A DNA stretch of 64,000 bases from Bacillota bacterium (GTDB taxonomy: Bacteria > Bacillota > Sulfobacillia > Sulfobacillales > Sulfobacillaceae), in assembly GCA_026627385.1 (NCBI GenBank), contig JAPNUR010000001.1, positions 186,001 through 250,000 of the forward strand, given 5' to 3'. Shown here piece after piece: positions 33,359 to 42,988 of this stretch; the first letter of the stretch is position 1, and each line of letters begins with the position of its first letter. The position numbers were made by a program, and so were the translations under genes. Under the pieces are notes generated by a model that saw nothing but the letters and a program-made list of their open reading frames with translations, ran no database searches and had not been told where the DNA came from.

Positions 33359-33685
33359 CCTTTACGGGACTACCTCACATCATTAAAATTCCCCTAGTTC
33401 CTTTTTATTCTTTATTATTATACCGCGTGACATGTTGGCGATTCTGCCCAGGTGTAAACAAACCTTTACGGTCACCCCCTGGATTTTTGGGGTTCGACTT
33501 GCGACACGCCGCCCGCGCGCAGTAGCAGGCATGAACAGAGCTTCGGCAGTCTTCCGTCCAGCCCGTGTCATGTTCTTGGAGGTTATGGAGGTGTCGATCA
33601 TAAGCATTCCCGGGTAACCTTGTCGTGGTAACTATCAACGATGCCCTGAATGTCGCTCCTCATCGCCCTCTTATAAGCTCGCTAG
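33359..33685. other. Intergenic region between the MFS fusion and the GntR gene
   Basis: This 327-base stretch has no supported gene. It begins (reading leftward on the minus strand) with the promoter of the fusion gene, including TATAAT at 33417-33422. The rest contains only short frames with no ribosome binding site and a G/C-rich part around 33480-33560 that I cannot identify. Confidence 0.35.
33417..33422 (-). promoter_or_regulatory. Consensus -10 box upstream of the MFS-acyltransferase gene
   Basis: TATAAT on the minus strand (plus strand ATTATA) is 59 bases before the start codon. The -35 region is not recognisable, so activator dependence or an extended promoter is possible. Confidence 0.4.
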
Positions 33686-34474
33686 TCAAGGCCCCGCGTG
33701 ACCACTCATCAGCCGCCAATACAGCCGACAGCGATCGCCGCGGATGACTGAATCCGTAACTTCTACGCATTCGCCTGATGCAGTCATGCCGCGCCGATAT
33801 AAACGCAATGCCGGATCGCCCATGTACACCCCGAGCATGTGCGCCAGGTCACGGTCAACCAATATGGGTTCAGCAAATTCAATGGCGGTGGTTAAGAAAA
33901 GGTGGTAATCGTCACACAAAATACGATACAGCGACCGTTGACGTAGGTCACGTTCGCTTAAATGCGGGCAGTAGTGTATGGGAAGATAGGTGGTTTCCAC
34001 TAAAAACGGCATTTCATCAGCCCAGCGAATATACTGGAGTTCCCATACCCCATCCCCCGCCGCATCACCTAAATGACGCAAAACCTCATCGGGCGGAACA
34101 ACCCGGCCAAACCGCAATAACTCGCTCCGTGCCGATGCGCCTAGACGAGCCATTAGCTCTGTAAAACCCCAGACTTCCTGGGCAGGCACATTATAACGCG
34201 TTGTAGCGACGAACGTCCCCTTCCCTTGACGACGGACCAGCACGTTTTGCAGAACCAGTTCAAATATAGCGCGCCGAACGGTCGCAAGACCAACGCCGTA
34301 TTCTTTGGCCAATTGCCATTCCGGAGGCAGTTGCTGCCCTTCGCGCCATTCTCCAGATGCAACGCGGTGCGAGAGCGAGTCCGCTACCTGCTGATAGAGC
34401 GGACGTTTGTCAGAAAGACTTACACCCACTACGCCGCCTTCTTTCTCAGAAGATGGCTTGTCAACCTGTTTCAT
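33686..34474 (-). CDS. GntR/HutC-family regulator (UTRA domain)
   Basis: This 262-residue repressor has an N-terminal GntR winged helix (PLYQQVADSLSHRVASGEWR, QLPPEWQLAKEYGVGLATVR with the recognition helix) and a C-terminal UTRA ligand domain from about residue 100. HutC-type members near nagB genes, such as NagR/YvoA, respond to amino-sugar phosphates. It is the last gene of the amino-sugar operon, overlapping nagB by 4 bases, and would be expected to control that operon. The palindrome at the operon promoter (37675-37686) is a possible operator. Confidence 0.88.
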   Translation of the reverse strand: MKQVDKPSSEKEGGVVGVSLSDKRPLYQQVADSLSHRVASGEWREGQQLPPEWQLAKEYGVGLATVRRAIFELVLQNVLVRRQGKGTFVATTRYNVPAQEVWGFTELMARLGASARSELLRFGRVVPPDEVLRHLGDAAGDGVWELQYIRWADEMPFLVETTYLPIHYCPHLSERDLRQRSLYRILCDDYHLFLTTAIEFAEPILVDRDLAHMLGVYMGDPALRLYRRGMTASGECVEVTDSVIRGDRCRLYWRLMSGHAGP

Positions 34475-35238
34475 GTTACATTGCCCTCTTGTGTCTGGCT
34501 GCTCTGATGCCAGATAGGTATTCGAAGAATTCCTTGTGCCGCGTCAGAATCTATCATAATGGTCAAGTGCGGATGATCCAACAAGAGGCTCGCAGGAAGT
34601 GCCTCCGATGGTGCTTCTTGCAAGAGACGGCGGATGATGGGGGCTTTGGTCGATCCTTGGGCCAATAAGAGGAGTTCGCGCGACTCCATCAAGGTTGCAA
34701 GTCCCACAGTAACGCCATAGGCCGGCGGGTGGGGAAAGCCGTAATTTTTTCTGGCCAGGCGTTGCGTCAATGGTGTCAGTGTCACAATACGCGTACGACT
34801 ATCAACGTCTGACCCCGGTTCGTTAAGACCTACGTGCCCGTTAAGACCGATCCCCAGCACGCCCAACGTCAACCCCCCACAGTCAGCAATTAGGGATTCG
34901 TATGCAATGCAGTCTTCTGGCGTCGCCCGCGGCGGCCAGACGTGTACTTGCCGTTCGGGTACTCCCACGCGATCGAACACCCGACTCCTTAAATCATACG
35001 CGCAACTAAGGCGAACGTCCGAAACTTCTCCCCATTCGTCAAGAGCAAATGATTCGACGTTGACAAAGGAGATTGTTCCGCGGCGGGTTTCTTCAATCAG
35101 TACGGCATATACTTCACGCGGCGTACTCCCGCTAGGCCAGCACACCACTGGTCGCCGATGCGTTAGAAAATGATAAATAATCATCTCGGTCGCTGCCCGA
35201 CCAAATTCGGCCGCACTCACAACGATTATCCGCGCCAT
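34471..35238 (-). CDS. nagB: Glucosamine-6-phosphate deaminase NagB
   Basis: This 255-residue enzyme is NagB-like: SGSTPREVYAVLIEE for phosphate binding, FALDEWGE, and the catalytic loop LGIGLNGHVGLNEPGS with the general-base region. It converts glucosamine 6-phosphate to fructose 6-phosphate and ammonia in the cytoplasm, feeding amino sugars into glycolysis. The length matches the family without the allosteric tail of the E. coli enzyme. It overlaps the GntR gene by 4 bases and follows the BadF-type kinase with 17 bases between. Confidence 0.88.
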   Translation of the reverse strand: MARIIVVSAAEFGRAATEMIIYHFLTHRRPVVCWPSGSTPREVYAVLIEETRRGTISFVNVESFALDEWGEVSDVRLSCAYDLRSRVFDRVGVPERQVHVWPPRATPEDCIAYESLIADCGGLTLGVLGIGLNGHVGLNEPGSDVDSRTRIVTLTPLTQRLARKNYGFPHPPAYGVTVGLATLMESRELLLLAQGSTKAPIIRRLLQEAPSEALPASLLLDHPHLTIMIDSDAAQGILRIPIWHQSSQTQEGNVT

Positions 35239-35255
35239 TCAACACGCCCTTCTCG

Positions 35256-36239
35256 TTAAGAACTTAGGGTTTCAAAGAGCTCGCTCGGGGGCATGCTCAT
35301 GATTAGTTGGTTCACGACCTCCTCACTCGGTAGGATGCCCGCCTTCCGCAAAGCCAGAATGGCAGCCCCCGCAACAGGTTCTAGCCGATTGACCTTGGCA
35401 CAGACACAAAGCCCCTCGCGTTGCAGCGTCTGCAGCAATGTATTGGTCAAAATTTGACTACAAGGATGACGCAAAAACCCGCCAGCTATCACCATGGGTA
35501 CCGTGGGCTCATTCCAGTTTACGCGCTTCAGCGCGATGGTAATCAATTGGACAATCTCCTGACACTCTAGGTCCACTAGTGTTTGGGCCAGCGGGTCTCC
35601 TCCGCTAGCAGCCGTCAGAACCAGTCCCGCAATGTCATTATGTCGCGGCCGCACTGGATGGGAACGGCGCGTCATCGCATGAAGCCATTCTTCAACGGTG
35701 GTCATCCCATATCGCTGCAGTACCTGTCCCGTGAGACTGCTTGCATCACGACATTCGAGTCCGCTTTGCAACACATAACGCATGGCTTCCCGATATAGGT
35801 AGTCCGCTTTGGCGCTCACCCAAAAACTCGCATGCCAAAATCCATTCGCACTTTGAGCACCGACCGCTAGGCCTGTCCCCCACACCACTGATACGCCATA
35901 TCCATCGAAACGGCCAGCATAGAGCGCGCCAATCGCATCGTTCACCACGTCAATTTTGGCGTAGCGGGAACTCAAGCGTTCGGACCAAAAGGCGAAGTCT
36001 TCTGGCCAATCGGCCCCAGCCATACTAAGGCAGACAGACGCGAGAGTTTCCGGTCCGACATTCGCCATTTCCTCGGCTTGTGCCATAGCTGTGGCCACGT
36101 GATTGGCGGCCATTTCGGAATCAATGCCGTAAATGTCGCTCGGTCCGGCACGGCCCCACCCGAGAATCTTACCGTTTTCCGCAACTACCAACGCAATGGT
36201 TTTGGTATTTCCGCCATCGACCGCTTCAACGAAACGCAA
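35256..36239 (-). CDS. BadF-type kinase, second copy
   Basis: This 327-residue ASKHA kinase has VDGGNTKTIALVV at residues 7-19, an ALYAGRFDGYGVSVVWGTGL second motif and VIAGGFLRHP near the end. It is a paralogue of the kinase at 5130-6116. Its operon partners (GH4, NagB, GntR) suggest phosphorylation of glucosamine or N-acetylglucosamine. The GTG-free ATG start lies 37 bases after the frameshifted GH4 gene. Substrate inferred from context. Confidence 0.75.
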   Translation of the reverse strand: MRFVEAVDGGNTKTIALVVAENGKILGWGRAGPSDIYGIDSEMAANHVATAMAQAEEMANVGPETLASVCLSMAGADWPEDFAFWSERLSSRYAKIDVVNDAIGALYAGRFDGYGVSVVWGTGLAVGAQSANGFWHASFWVSAKADYLYREAMRYVLQSGLECRDASSLTGQVLQRYGMTTVEEWLHAMTRRSHPVRPRHNDIAGLVLTAASGGDPLAQTLVDLECQEIVQLITIALKRVNWNEPTVPMVIAGGFLRHPCSQILTNTLLQTLQREGLCVCAKVNRLEPVAGAAILALRKAGILPSEEVVNQLIMSMPPSELFETLSS

Positions 36240-36276
36240 AATCGCCCACTCCTCGACGCATCAACTACTCCGCTCT

Positions 36277-37574
36277 TCATTGCAGAAGTCGTTCGGGCAA
36301 ATACGGCCTGAGGAGAGAGGCCATCTCATCGTACAATCGCTGGGCAACATGTAATGACGGGATCCAGGGATGCGTCGCCAAGGCACGGATGGCATCGTCT
36401 CGCGTTCCCTGCCACGCTGCCTCCGCCGCCACCAGTTGATATTCAGCCAAAGCTTTGACTAAACCCGCTACATGGTGCGGTAGGGGTGGTTGCGATAACG
36501 GCACGATGCCGTGTCGGTCCACGTATTCCGGCACTTCGACAACCAAATTATCCGGGAAGTCGGTCATCGCACCATGATTCGGGACATTTACTGGCCACAC
36601 TTCTTTGCGGTCATTAAACAACGCATCCATCACATCAAAGGCGAGTTCTAGTTCATGAATACCACCCCACGACTTCGAAGGATCTAACCGCGGTTCAGAT
36701 TGTTCTGCCTGTTCCTCGTAATGTCTCCAATAGTCCGCCACATGAGCCATAATATCCTGTGCCCGGGTCGTCGGTTTCCCTCGCAGTTCGGCCAACATCT
36801 CGTCACGAAAATAGTAATAACAAAAATATGAAGAGGGAATCGCGTGCATCATTGTGGCAAGCTCGAGGAGCCTGACGTCCATAGGACGCGCGGTGGGATC
36901 GTCGCGCCGTTCCTTCCAAGCCTTTTCGATAAACGGGAAGGGATCCTGCCATAATATTCATGCCGCACACTCCAGCAGTTATGGTTAATCCCTATCATTG
37001 TAGCCCATAACCCGTCAGGATCCAGCCCGGCGGCCCGCTCCACAATCTGCGGAAATACTAGCGGCCCCTCACACAAAGACACGACCTTGATGTCGCTCTG
37101 GTCAGCCACAGCCTGGGCTACAATATTGACAAGATTCGTGTAATTAAACAGCCATGCGTCAGGGCAAACTTTTTCCATGTCTTCAACGATCCCTCGAGTC
37201 ACGGAAACCGACCGCAGGGCCATAAAGAAACCGCCAGGCCCTTGGGTTTCCTGGCCGATGATGCCGTATTTCAACGGCACGCTTTCGTCTATATGGCGCG
37301 CCTCAAACCCTCCTGGGCGAAGGCTAGTTAACACGACAGTCGCATCGTTTAACGCCTCTCGACGATTGGTCGTCACGCTGATCCGCAAATCGACACCGGC
37401 TGCCTTAGCCATCTTCTGGGTTAAGCGTTGAATTAATTCTAACCGACTCCGATCCAGATCAACCAAAACGATTTCTGATCCGTTAAAACTGGAACCCCGC
37501 GCAATAAAAGACGACATGGTGCCCGCCGCGCGCGTACTACCGCCACCGATATACACCATTTTAATTCGTGCCAT
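36277..37574 (-). pseudogene. GH4-family glycosidase, broken by one frameshift
   Basis: Two frames join to form one GH4 protein. The first (to about 36950) has MARIKMVYIGGGSTRAAG, IIGQETQGPGGFFMALRSV, LFNYTNLVN and MIGINHNCWSVRHEYYG. The second resumes QDPFPFIEKAWKERRDD and runs through ATMMHAIPSSYF and VEVPEYVDRHGIVPL to the normal end. One base is missing near 36948-36951, after the codon for Gly in EYYG. It may be a sequencing error or real inactivation. ATG at 37574 follows AAAGGAG. Compared with the intact GH4 gene at 6104, it has a different active-site neighbourhood (LCEG instead of LCNV), so the two are distinct paralogues. Confidence 0.8.
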
Positions 37575-37650
37575 ATTGCAACTCCTTTTCGATATCCACA
37601 AGAACACGGCCTATTCTTTCAAGAGGGATTCCAACCACGTAACACCCGCG

Positions 37651-37686
37651 ATTGTAAATCGTCAACGTCAATCCACAATTAATTGT
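37651..37686 (-). promoter_or_regulatory. Probable promoter and palindrome of the second amino-sugar operon
   Basis: On the minus strand TTGTGG (37673-37678) and TACAAT (37651-37656) are 16 bases apart. The perfect 12-bp palindrome ACAATTAATTGT (37675-37686) overlaps the -35. Two TTGACG direct repeats follow in the spacer. A GntR-type repressor encoded in the operon could bind here. The region sits directly next to the IS3 relic. Confidence 0.4.
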
Positions 37687-37894
37687 TAACTAATGCGAGT
37701 CATTCGTGTTATACCTATGATTCGGATCACTATCAAGTCACTACATAAAAATCGTGTCGGTGTCCAAACGCGTTGTGGTAGCGCGATACCAATCTTCAAG
37801 AACCAGACAATTTTGGAAACCGTCCAGTGTTGCACTGGACAAAGCGTCAGCTGCTCGAGAACTTTTCGTAGTTGTTTACCGAGTTGCAAGCGCT

Positions 37895-38552
37895 CCAATA
37901 ACAGCTGACCGAGCGGCATGCAGAAATCGGCAAATTGACGGCCCATTTCAAGTGGCTCAAAAAAAATCTGCCTCGACCGGGGCCTATGATGAACGGATGG
38001 CCTTGCTGGATCGGGAAGCGGATTCGCTCCCGTGGACCACACAAGCCATATTGTTAAGCCTCCACCGCTCCAGCCTCTATGACCGGTTCGTCTGACTGAA
38101 TACCGAGGCGATTGCGCTGAAGCACCGGCTTCCCAGATTAGCGCCCACCATCCCCAGCACCCGGTGTGCCCGTATTGATTGAAAGGCATCACGTCAGCGT
38201 GCCCCATCACGTGTGGGAAGTTGACGTCACGTATATCCGATTGGTGCATGGTTGGCTTTATTTGGTGGGCATTTTGGATGGGTATCGCGGTTTGTGGGGG
38301 TCTGGGAACTTCCGATACCGTGGCATGACCTTTTGTCCGCACGGCCGCGAAGCGGGCGTTGGATCATGTGTTGACGGAACGGCTGTGGCGGGGTGTGACA
38401 TACGAAGAATGGTCTCGGCGCGATGGCCGCTCACCGCGGGAAGCCCGGCCCGACCTGAGCCAATTTTTGACATTCTATCACGATCACCGGCTTTGGCCCG
38501 TCCCGTCACCGGACCGGATTGACGGGAAGAAAACCATCGGAGACGTTCCCTA
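37895..38552 (+). pseudogene. IS3-family transposase remnant (orfA end and orfB pieces)
   Basis: Several plus-strand frames carry parts of an IS3-group transposase. QLTERHAEIGKLTAHFKWLK (from 37905) is the end of orfA. MALLDREADSLPWTTQAILL then LSLHRSSLYDRFV is the start of orfB. VWEVDVTYIRLVHGWLYLVG and ILDGY (38211-38285) is the first DDE Asp block, and REARPDLSQFLTFYHDHRLW near 38440-38510 is the C-terminal end. At least three frameshifts and a stop codon interrupt it, so no active transposase can be made. No terminal inverted repeats or target duplication were found. Confidence 0.75.
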
Positions 38553-38801
38553 GAGTTTGGTGAAACTCCCCTTCAGGCTAGGCCTCCCGTTTGCCGGCGG
38601 GCAGAAGCAGCCCCACGCCATACGCGAGGGCATGACGACCAAAAGGACAGAGGCCTGTCTCACACCTTGAGGGTCAAAAATCTGTCTTAACAGGCGGGCC
38701 CACCTTACGCCTGAATGCACCTTTCCGGAAAATCGATCCCGGGTATCTTCAAACGTGTCATGTTGCAGGCGAAGCGCGCCTATTCTCATGGCCTAAATTC
38801 C
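38553..38801. other. Intergenic region left of the nucleotidyltransferase gene
   Basis: These 249 bases between the IS3 relic and the end of the sugar-nucleotide transferase gene hold no supported gene. A short GC-rich fold is possible near 38590-38605 but is not a convincing terminator. Confidence 0.3.
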
Positions 38802-39896
38802 TTACGCGCCTTGAGCCGGGCGGCGTTCACCCAAAATGCGCGAGTCCGGAGCCACACGCTGTCCCGCCTGAACCACACTGCCCCAATAAAGCTGGGCTCC
38901 CGTTCCCACCACCGCATCATGGGCGATATGGCATAGTCCCGCGGCCGCCACGTTGTCTGCCACCACTGCGCCGTCCAGTTGCGTTTCCGCGCCCAGCACC
39001 ACGCCGCGACCTACGATCGCCTGGGTCACCTTGACCCAGGGCCCTAGGCGACTTCCCGCCCCAATCACCGCATATGGTCCGACAGTGGCTTCGGCATCGA
39101 TGACCACGTGATCGCCCAACCAAACAGGCGGAATGAGGCGGGCTGTGGGGGCAATTTTCACGTGACGGGGCACGCGATATAAAGCCTTCAGATCGATAAG
39201 ACCGTCCATCGCATCAAAGTGGGCCTGACGATATTGCCCAATGGTTCCCAGATCGGACCAGTAGCCCTCGGCGCGTAAGGCGACTAGGGCGCGCCGGGCC
39301 ACGAGCTCAGGGAACACGTCATACGCAAAGTCCAACGGTCGTTTCGTCGGCCACCTTAAAAGATCGGGCCTTAAGGCATAAATACCCGTATTAACAAGGC
39401 TCCCCCATTGAAGTGTGGCTGGCTTTTCCACAAACTGGCGCACACGTCCCTGATCATCGGCCCACACCACGCCAAACCCGCGGGGATCCGGTACATGGTG
39501 AACGAGTAGGGCCATGGGCTCTGGCTGTCGACTGAAGGCCAGGAAAAAACTTGCCAGGTCAACATTGGACAGTGCGTCGCCTGGTATCACCAACACCGGC
39601 TCGCGAGACGGCACCTGGTCCAACGCCAACGCAACAGCGCCCGCGGTGCCCAGTGGCTCTTCTTCCCGCACCACCGTAAGCCGGAGGCCGGGGATGGGAG
39701 AATTTAAGACGTCCAGGATTCGTTGGCCCAAGTACCCAACCGACACAACAATATCCGTAAAACCATTGTCTCTGAGCCAATCTAGTTGATGGAACAGTAA
39801 GGGCCTGTCAAATACCGGCACGAGGGGCTTGGGGTCATTCCGCGTGAGAGGATCTAAACGAGTACCACGGCCGCCGGCCAAGATGATGGCGCGCAT
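38802..39896 (-). CDS. Sugar-1-phosphate nucleotidyltransferase with left-handed beta-helix tail
   Basis: The 364-residue enzyme starts MRAIILAGGRGTRLDPLTRN and continues with DPKPLVPVFDRP, the nucleotide-binding motif of sugar-1-phosphate NTases. VIPGDALSNVDLASFF holds the metal-binding Asp. From about residue 245 there is a hexapeptide left-handed beta-helix (IGAGSRLGPWVKV, VGRGVVLGAETQLDGAVV). This organisation is that of GDP-mannose or glucose-1-phosphate transferases; the nucleotide cannot be told from sequence. ATG 39896 is chosen because AAAGGGTG lies 6 bases upstream. It is a paralogue of the gene at 48136-49248 and divergent from the glucoamylase gene. Confidence 0.85.
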   Translation of the reverse strand: MRAIILAGGRGTRLDPLTRNDPKPLVPVFDRPLLFHQLDWLRDNGFTDIVVSVGYLGQRILDVLNSPIPGLRLTVVREEEPLGTAGAVALALDQVPSREPVLVIPGDALSNVDLASFFLAFSRQPEPMALLVHHVPDPRGFGVVWADDQGRVRQFVEKPATLQWGSLVNTGIYALRPDLLRWPTKRPLDFAYDVFPELVARRALVALRAEGYWSDLGTIGQYRQAHFDAMDGLIDLKALYRVPRHVKIAPTARLIPPVWLGDHVVIDAEATVGPYAVIGAGSRLGPWVKVTQAIVGRGVVLGAETQLDGAVVADNVAAAGLCHIAHDAVVGTGAQLYWGSVVQAGQRVAPDSRILGERRPAQGA

Positions 39897-40205
39897 GTCA
39901 ATCACCCTTTCATTGCTTTCAACCGCCCCACGTGCCACCGGCGTAGACACCTTGGCAACGCACGGGTTGTCCTTCCGATAGTTTGACGATACAGGAGCTT
40001 GCGATCCTCAGCTAGGGCCTAGTGGCCCGCCACGCGTGCGTCCAATGGATCGAGTAGCCTAGCCTGATGGCCCTCTTTCCCGGGAATTTGTCTGACGTAC
40101 CCCGCCCATGAAGGCATGTGCTACACTGGTCAGGGATTTTGATGAAGATTCCCTCAGCCACCGCAGCGTTGTGGATAATTGCCTAAATGCGCAAAGGAGC
40201 GAGAG
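39897..40205. other. Divergent intergenic region before the glucoamylase gene
   Basis: Besides the two ribosome binding sites, these 309 bases hold no gene. On the plus strand a weak TACACT at about 40129-40134 could be a -10 for the glucoamylase, without a good -35. No palindrome of note is seen. Confidence 0.3.
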
Positions 40206-42587
40206 ATGACGGAAGCACCCGGACGACCCGGAATTGAGGCACGGTGGACCTCGAGCGCCAAAGCTGGCGTAGGCACAGCTATTTCCCCGACCTCTACCGT
40301 ATGGTTTACACTGTCACACGGTATCTTAAATGAAATCTATTTTCCTCGAATGGATGTCGCCAACACACGCGACGCGCAGCTTCTCATTATCTCGCGTGAT
40401 GGCGGATTCTGGGAAGAAAAGCGCGATTTAACGCATCATATCCAGTACATTAGCCAAGAAGCGCCCGCCTTCTTACTCATTAACGAAGACCCTGACGGAC
40501 GTTTTCGGATTACCAAGCGGATTGTTACCTGGCCTAGCGGCAATGCCTTGGTACAACAAACGGAATTTACCGTATTAAAGGGGCGTCCCAGCGATTACCG
40601 CGTCTTTTTGCTAGTTGCCCCGCACATGGGTAACCAAGGTGGGGATAATTCGGCGGAATTGGTGTCCTTACGAGGCCGCCCCGGATTGTTGGCGTGGCGT
40701 GACCAACTGTATCTTTGTGTCACCGCAACAGTGCCGTTTAAAAAGCAAAGTGTCGGGTTTGTTGGCATTTCTGACGGTTGGAGCCAACTCTTCCACCAGC
40801 GTGATCTCGTCGAGTATCAACGGGCCGAACATGGTAATGTGGCCATGACGGCGGAAATGGACTTCAGCAGTCAGCATCCTATCATGGTGGTTATGAGTTT
40901 TGGCCGCAATCGCCGTGAGGCGCTCTTTACGGCGGAACTCACACTGCTCCACGAATACGCAAATATCGAGAGCCATTACATTGCCGAGTGGTCGCAATAT
41001 CTGTTGTCTTTGCCAAACCTTCTCCCTGAAGACGACCCACATAGCCATCAACAGCGAGTTTCTGCCATGGTGTTAAAAACCCATCATGGCAAACTCTTTC
41101 CTGGCGGCATCATTGCATCGCTGTCCATCCCCTGGGGCCAAGCCTGCGGGGATGGGAATATTGGAGGTTACCATTTAGTCTGGCCGCGCGACATGGTGGA
41201 AGCGGCCAATGCGTTGATTGCCCTCGGTGACGTCAATGCGGCCCGGCAATCGTTGTTATTTCTCATGGCTACCCAACAAGAAAATGGAGCCTGGGCTCAA
41301 AACTTCTGGCTCGACGGCCTTCCGTATTGGCCGGGATCTCAACTAGATGAAACCGCGTTTCCCATCCATTTAGCCTTCCGATTGCACCAACTAGGCGCCA
41401 TGCGCCCGGGTGAAGACCCCTACCCGATGGTGAAAAAGGCTATGGGATTCCTGGTGCAGGCGGGCCCTGTCACTCAACAGGAGCGGTGGGAAGAAGACGG
41501 CGGATACTCCCCGGCTACGCTCGCTGCTTGCATTAGCGGACTTCTCATGGGCGCGAGTCTAGCTCGCGAACGAAATGACCTAGCAGTCGCCGAATATGCG
41601 GAAGCCGTGGCGGATTATTGGCAGGCGAATCTCGATCGGTGGACGTTTACCACTCAAGGGGCCGTAGATCCGCGCTATCCGCGCCATTACATTCGTATTC
41701 ACGTGGATAGCGGCGAGAGTTCGGACGGTAATATCCAAAACGGTTGGGTTCCCATCAAAAACCGGCCCCCTGGAGCGCCTAACCTATTCCCTGAAGTGGC
41801 TGTCATTGATGGGGGGTTTCTCGAACTCGTGCGCCATGGTCTCAAATCGCCGCATGATCCGCATATCATGGAATCAGTGCAGGTGTATGATGCCGTTTTA
41901 CGAAGAGACCTACCCTACGGCCCTTTATACTATCGCTACAACTTCGATGGCTATGGCGAGCAAGCCGACGGTTCCCCTTACCAAGGGACCGGTATTGGTC
42001 GACTGTGGCCTCTCTTGGCGGGAGAACGGGGACATTACGCAGTCGCCAGCGGTGAAGATCCACTGCCGTACCTTCGCGCCATGGAAGGCGCAGCGTCGGA
42101 TGGTGGCTTAATCCCTGAACAAGTGTGGGACGGTCCCGATATCCCCGAACGCGAACTCTTTTTCGGCCGCCCGTCGGGTTCCGCCATGCCGCTGGTGTGG
42201 GCACACGCCGAGTATGTGAAACTATTGCGCTCGATTCTCACCGGCAGCATCTTCGAAACCCAACCCCTCGTGGTGAATCGCTATGCGAACCAGAAAGCCA
42301 ACACATCACGGTTGTTTTGGCAGTTCAACCACAAGCGGCGGAAGTGGTTTCGCGGGGAAGAGACGTTGCGGATTGCCGTCGGCGCACCGGCACAGCTGAT
42401 TTATACCAAAGACGATTGGCAACACCATGATGCGGTAACGTTAACCGATAGCGGACTGGGTATGTACTATATAGACATTTCTTTACGGGATGCCACGGCT
42501 GTAGAATTCACTTTCTACTGGACACAGGCAGCACACTGGGAGGGCCAAAATTTCCGCCTGGAATTTGACCCCAGCGAAATACCTTAG
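40206..42587 (+). CDS. GH15 glucoamylase-like glycosidase, cytoplasmic
   Basis: This 793-residue glucoamylase-type protein has an N-terminal beta-sandwich (about residues 1-270), an (alpha/alpha)6 barrel with the general acid E429/E430 in RWEEDGGYSP and the base E638 in LIPEQVWDG, and a C-terminal beta domain of about 110 residues. These match the bacterial glucoamylase/glucodextranase branch of GH15, which release beta-glucose from non-reducing ends. No signal peptide is present, so intracellular glucan is the likely substrate. ATG 40206 follows AAAGGAG; the frame begins 9 codons earlier. It is divergent from the nucleotidyltransferase. Confidence 0.88.
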   Translation: MTEAPGRPGIEARWTSSAKAGVGTAISPTSTVWFTLSHGILNEIYFPRMDVANTRDAQLLIISRDGGFWEEKRDLTHHIQYISQEAPAFLLINEDPDGRFRITKRIVTWPSGNALVQQTEFTVLKGRPSDYRVFLLVAPHMGNQGGDNSAELVSLRGRPGLLAWRDQLYLCVTATVPFKKQSVGFVGISDGWSQLFHQRDLVEYQRAEHGNVAMTAEMDFSSQHPIMVVMSFGRNRREALFTAELTLLHEYANIESHYIAEWSQYLLSLPNLLPEDDPHSHQQRVSAMVLKTHHGKLFPGGIIASLSIPWGQACGDGNIGGYHLVWPRDMVEAANALIALGDVNAARQSLLFLMATQQENGAWAQNFWLDGLPYWPGSQLDETAFPIHLAFRLHQLGAMRPGEDPYPMVKKAMGFLVQAGPVTQQERWEEDGGYSPATLAACISGLLMGASLARERNDLAVAEYAEAVADYWQANLDRWTFTTQGAVDPRYPRHYIRIHVDSGESSDGNIQNGWVPIKNRPPGAPNLFPEVAVIDGGFLELVRHGLKSPHDPHIMESVQVYDAVLRRDLPYGPLYYRYNFDGYGEQADGSPYQGTGIGRLWPLLAGERGHYAVASGEDPLPYLRAMEGAASDGGLIPEQVWDGPDIPERELFFGRPSGSAMPLVWAHAEYVKLLRSILTGSIFETQPLVVNRYANQKANTSRLFWQFNHKRRKWFRGEETLRIAVGAPAQLIYTKDDWQHHDAVTLTDSGLGMYYIDISLRDATAVEFTFYWTQAAHWEGQNFRLEFDPSEIP

Positions 42588-42988
42588 GATTCCAAGAAAG
42601 TTCAATTTTGTTAGTGGGGTTGGAAACAGTTGGAACCGAATGGGGAATCTTGAGCATCGCCCAGAACCTTTTCAAAAAGCCCCCCTCCAAGGATATAACC
42701 CCGGGGGGCGTCGTGACCCCATATGCCGCCAACAAAAGAAGGCTACCCCTTTTGGGACAGCCCCAAAAGAAAAACCCGGGGGGTGATAACGTAGCGAACG
42801 TTAAGGACGGGTGAGGAGAGGGTCACGAATCCCATAATGATGACGACCCCCGAGGGATCGTGGGACGCGGGGTCTGACTCCCATCATACCCCCACACACA
42901 ATACCGGACTCTCCTGGCACCTAGATTTCGCTCACACGCACAAAATCGCACAACAATCTTGACCATCAAAGGGTGAACTGATAACTTC
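42588..42988. other. Intergenic region with several hairpins
   Basis: No gene is supported in these 401 bases. One perfect stem, GCCCCCC/GGGGGGC (42679-42685, 42703-42709), is preceded by AAAAA on the plus strand, so on the minus strand it reads as a hairpin followed by TTTTT and could terminate antisense transcripts. A second stem, CTTTTGGG/CCCAAAAG (42749-42756, 42762-42769), follows. A plus-strand frame at 42608-42814 has no family resemblance. Confidence 0.4.

Noticed and set aside
33383-33607. Minus-strand frames of 74 to 77 codons
   Set aside because: They cover the promoter of the MFS-acyltransferase gene, overlap one another in two frames and have no ribosome binding site.
42608-42814. 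Plus-strand frame of 68 codons between glucoamylase and GNAT genes
   Set aside because: It crosses two strong hairpins, lacks a ribosome binding site and has no family resemblance.
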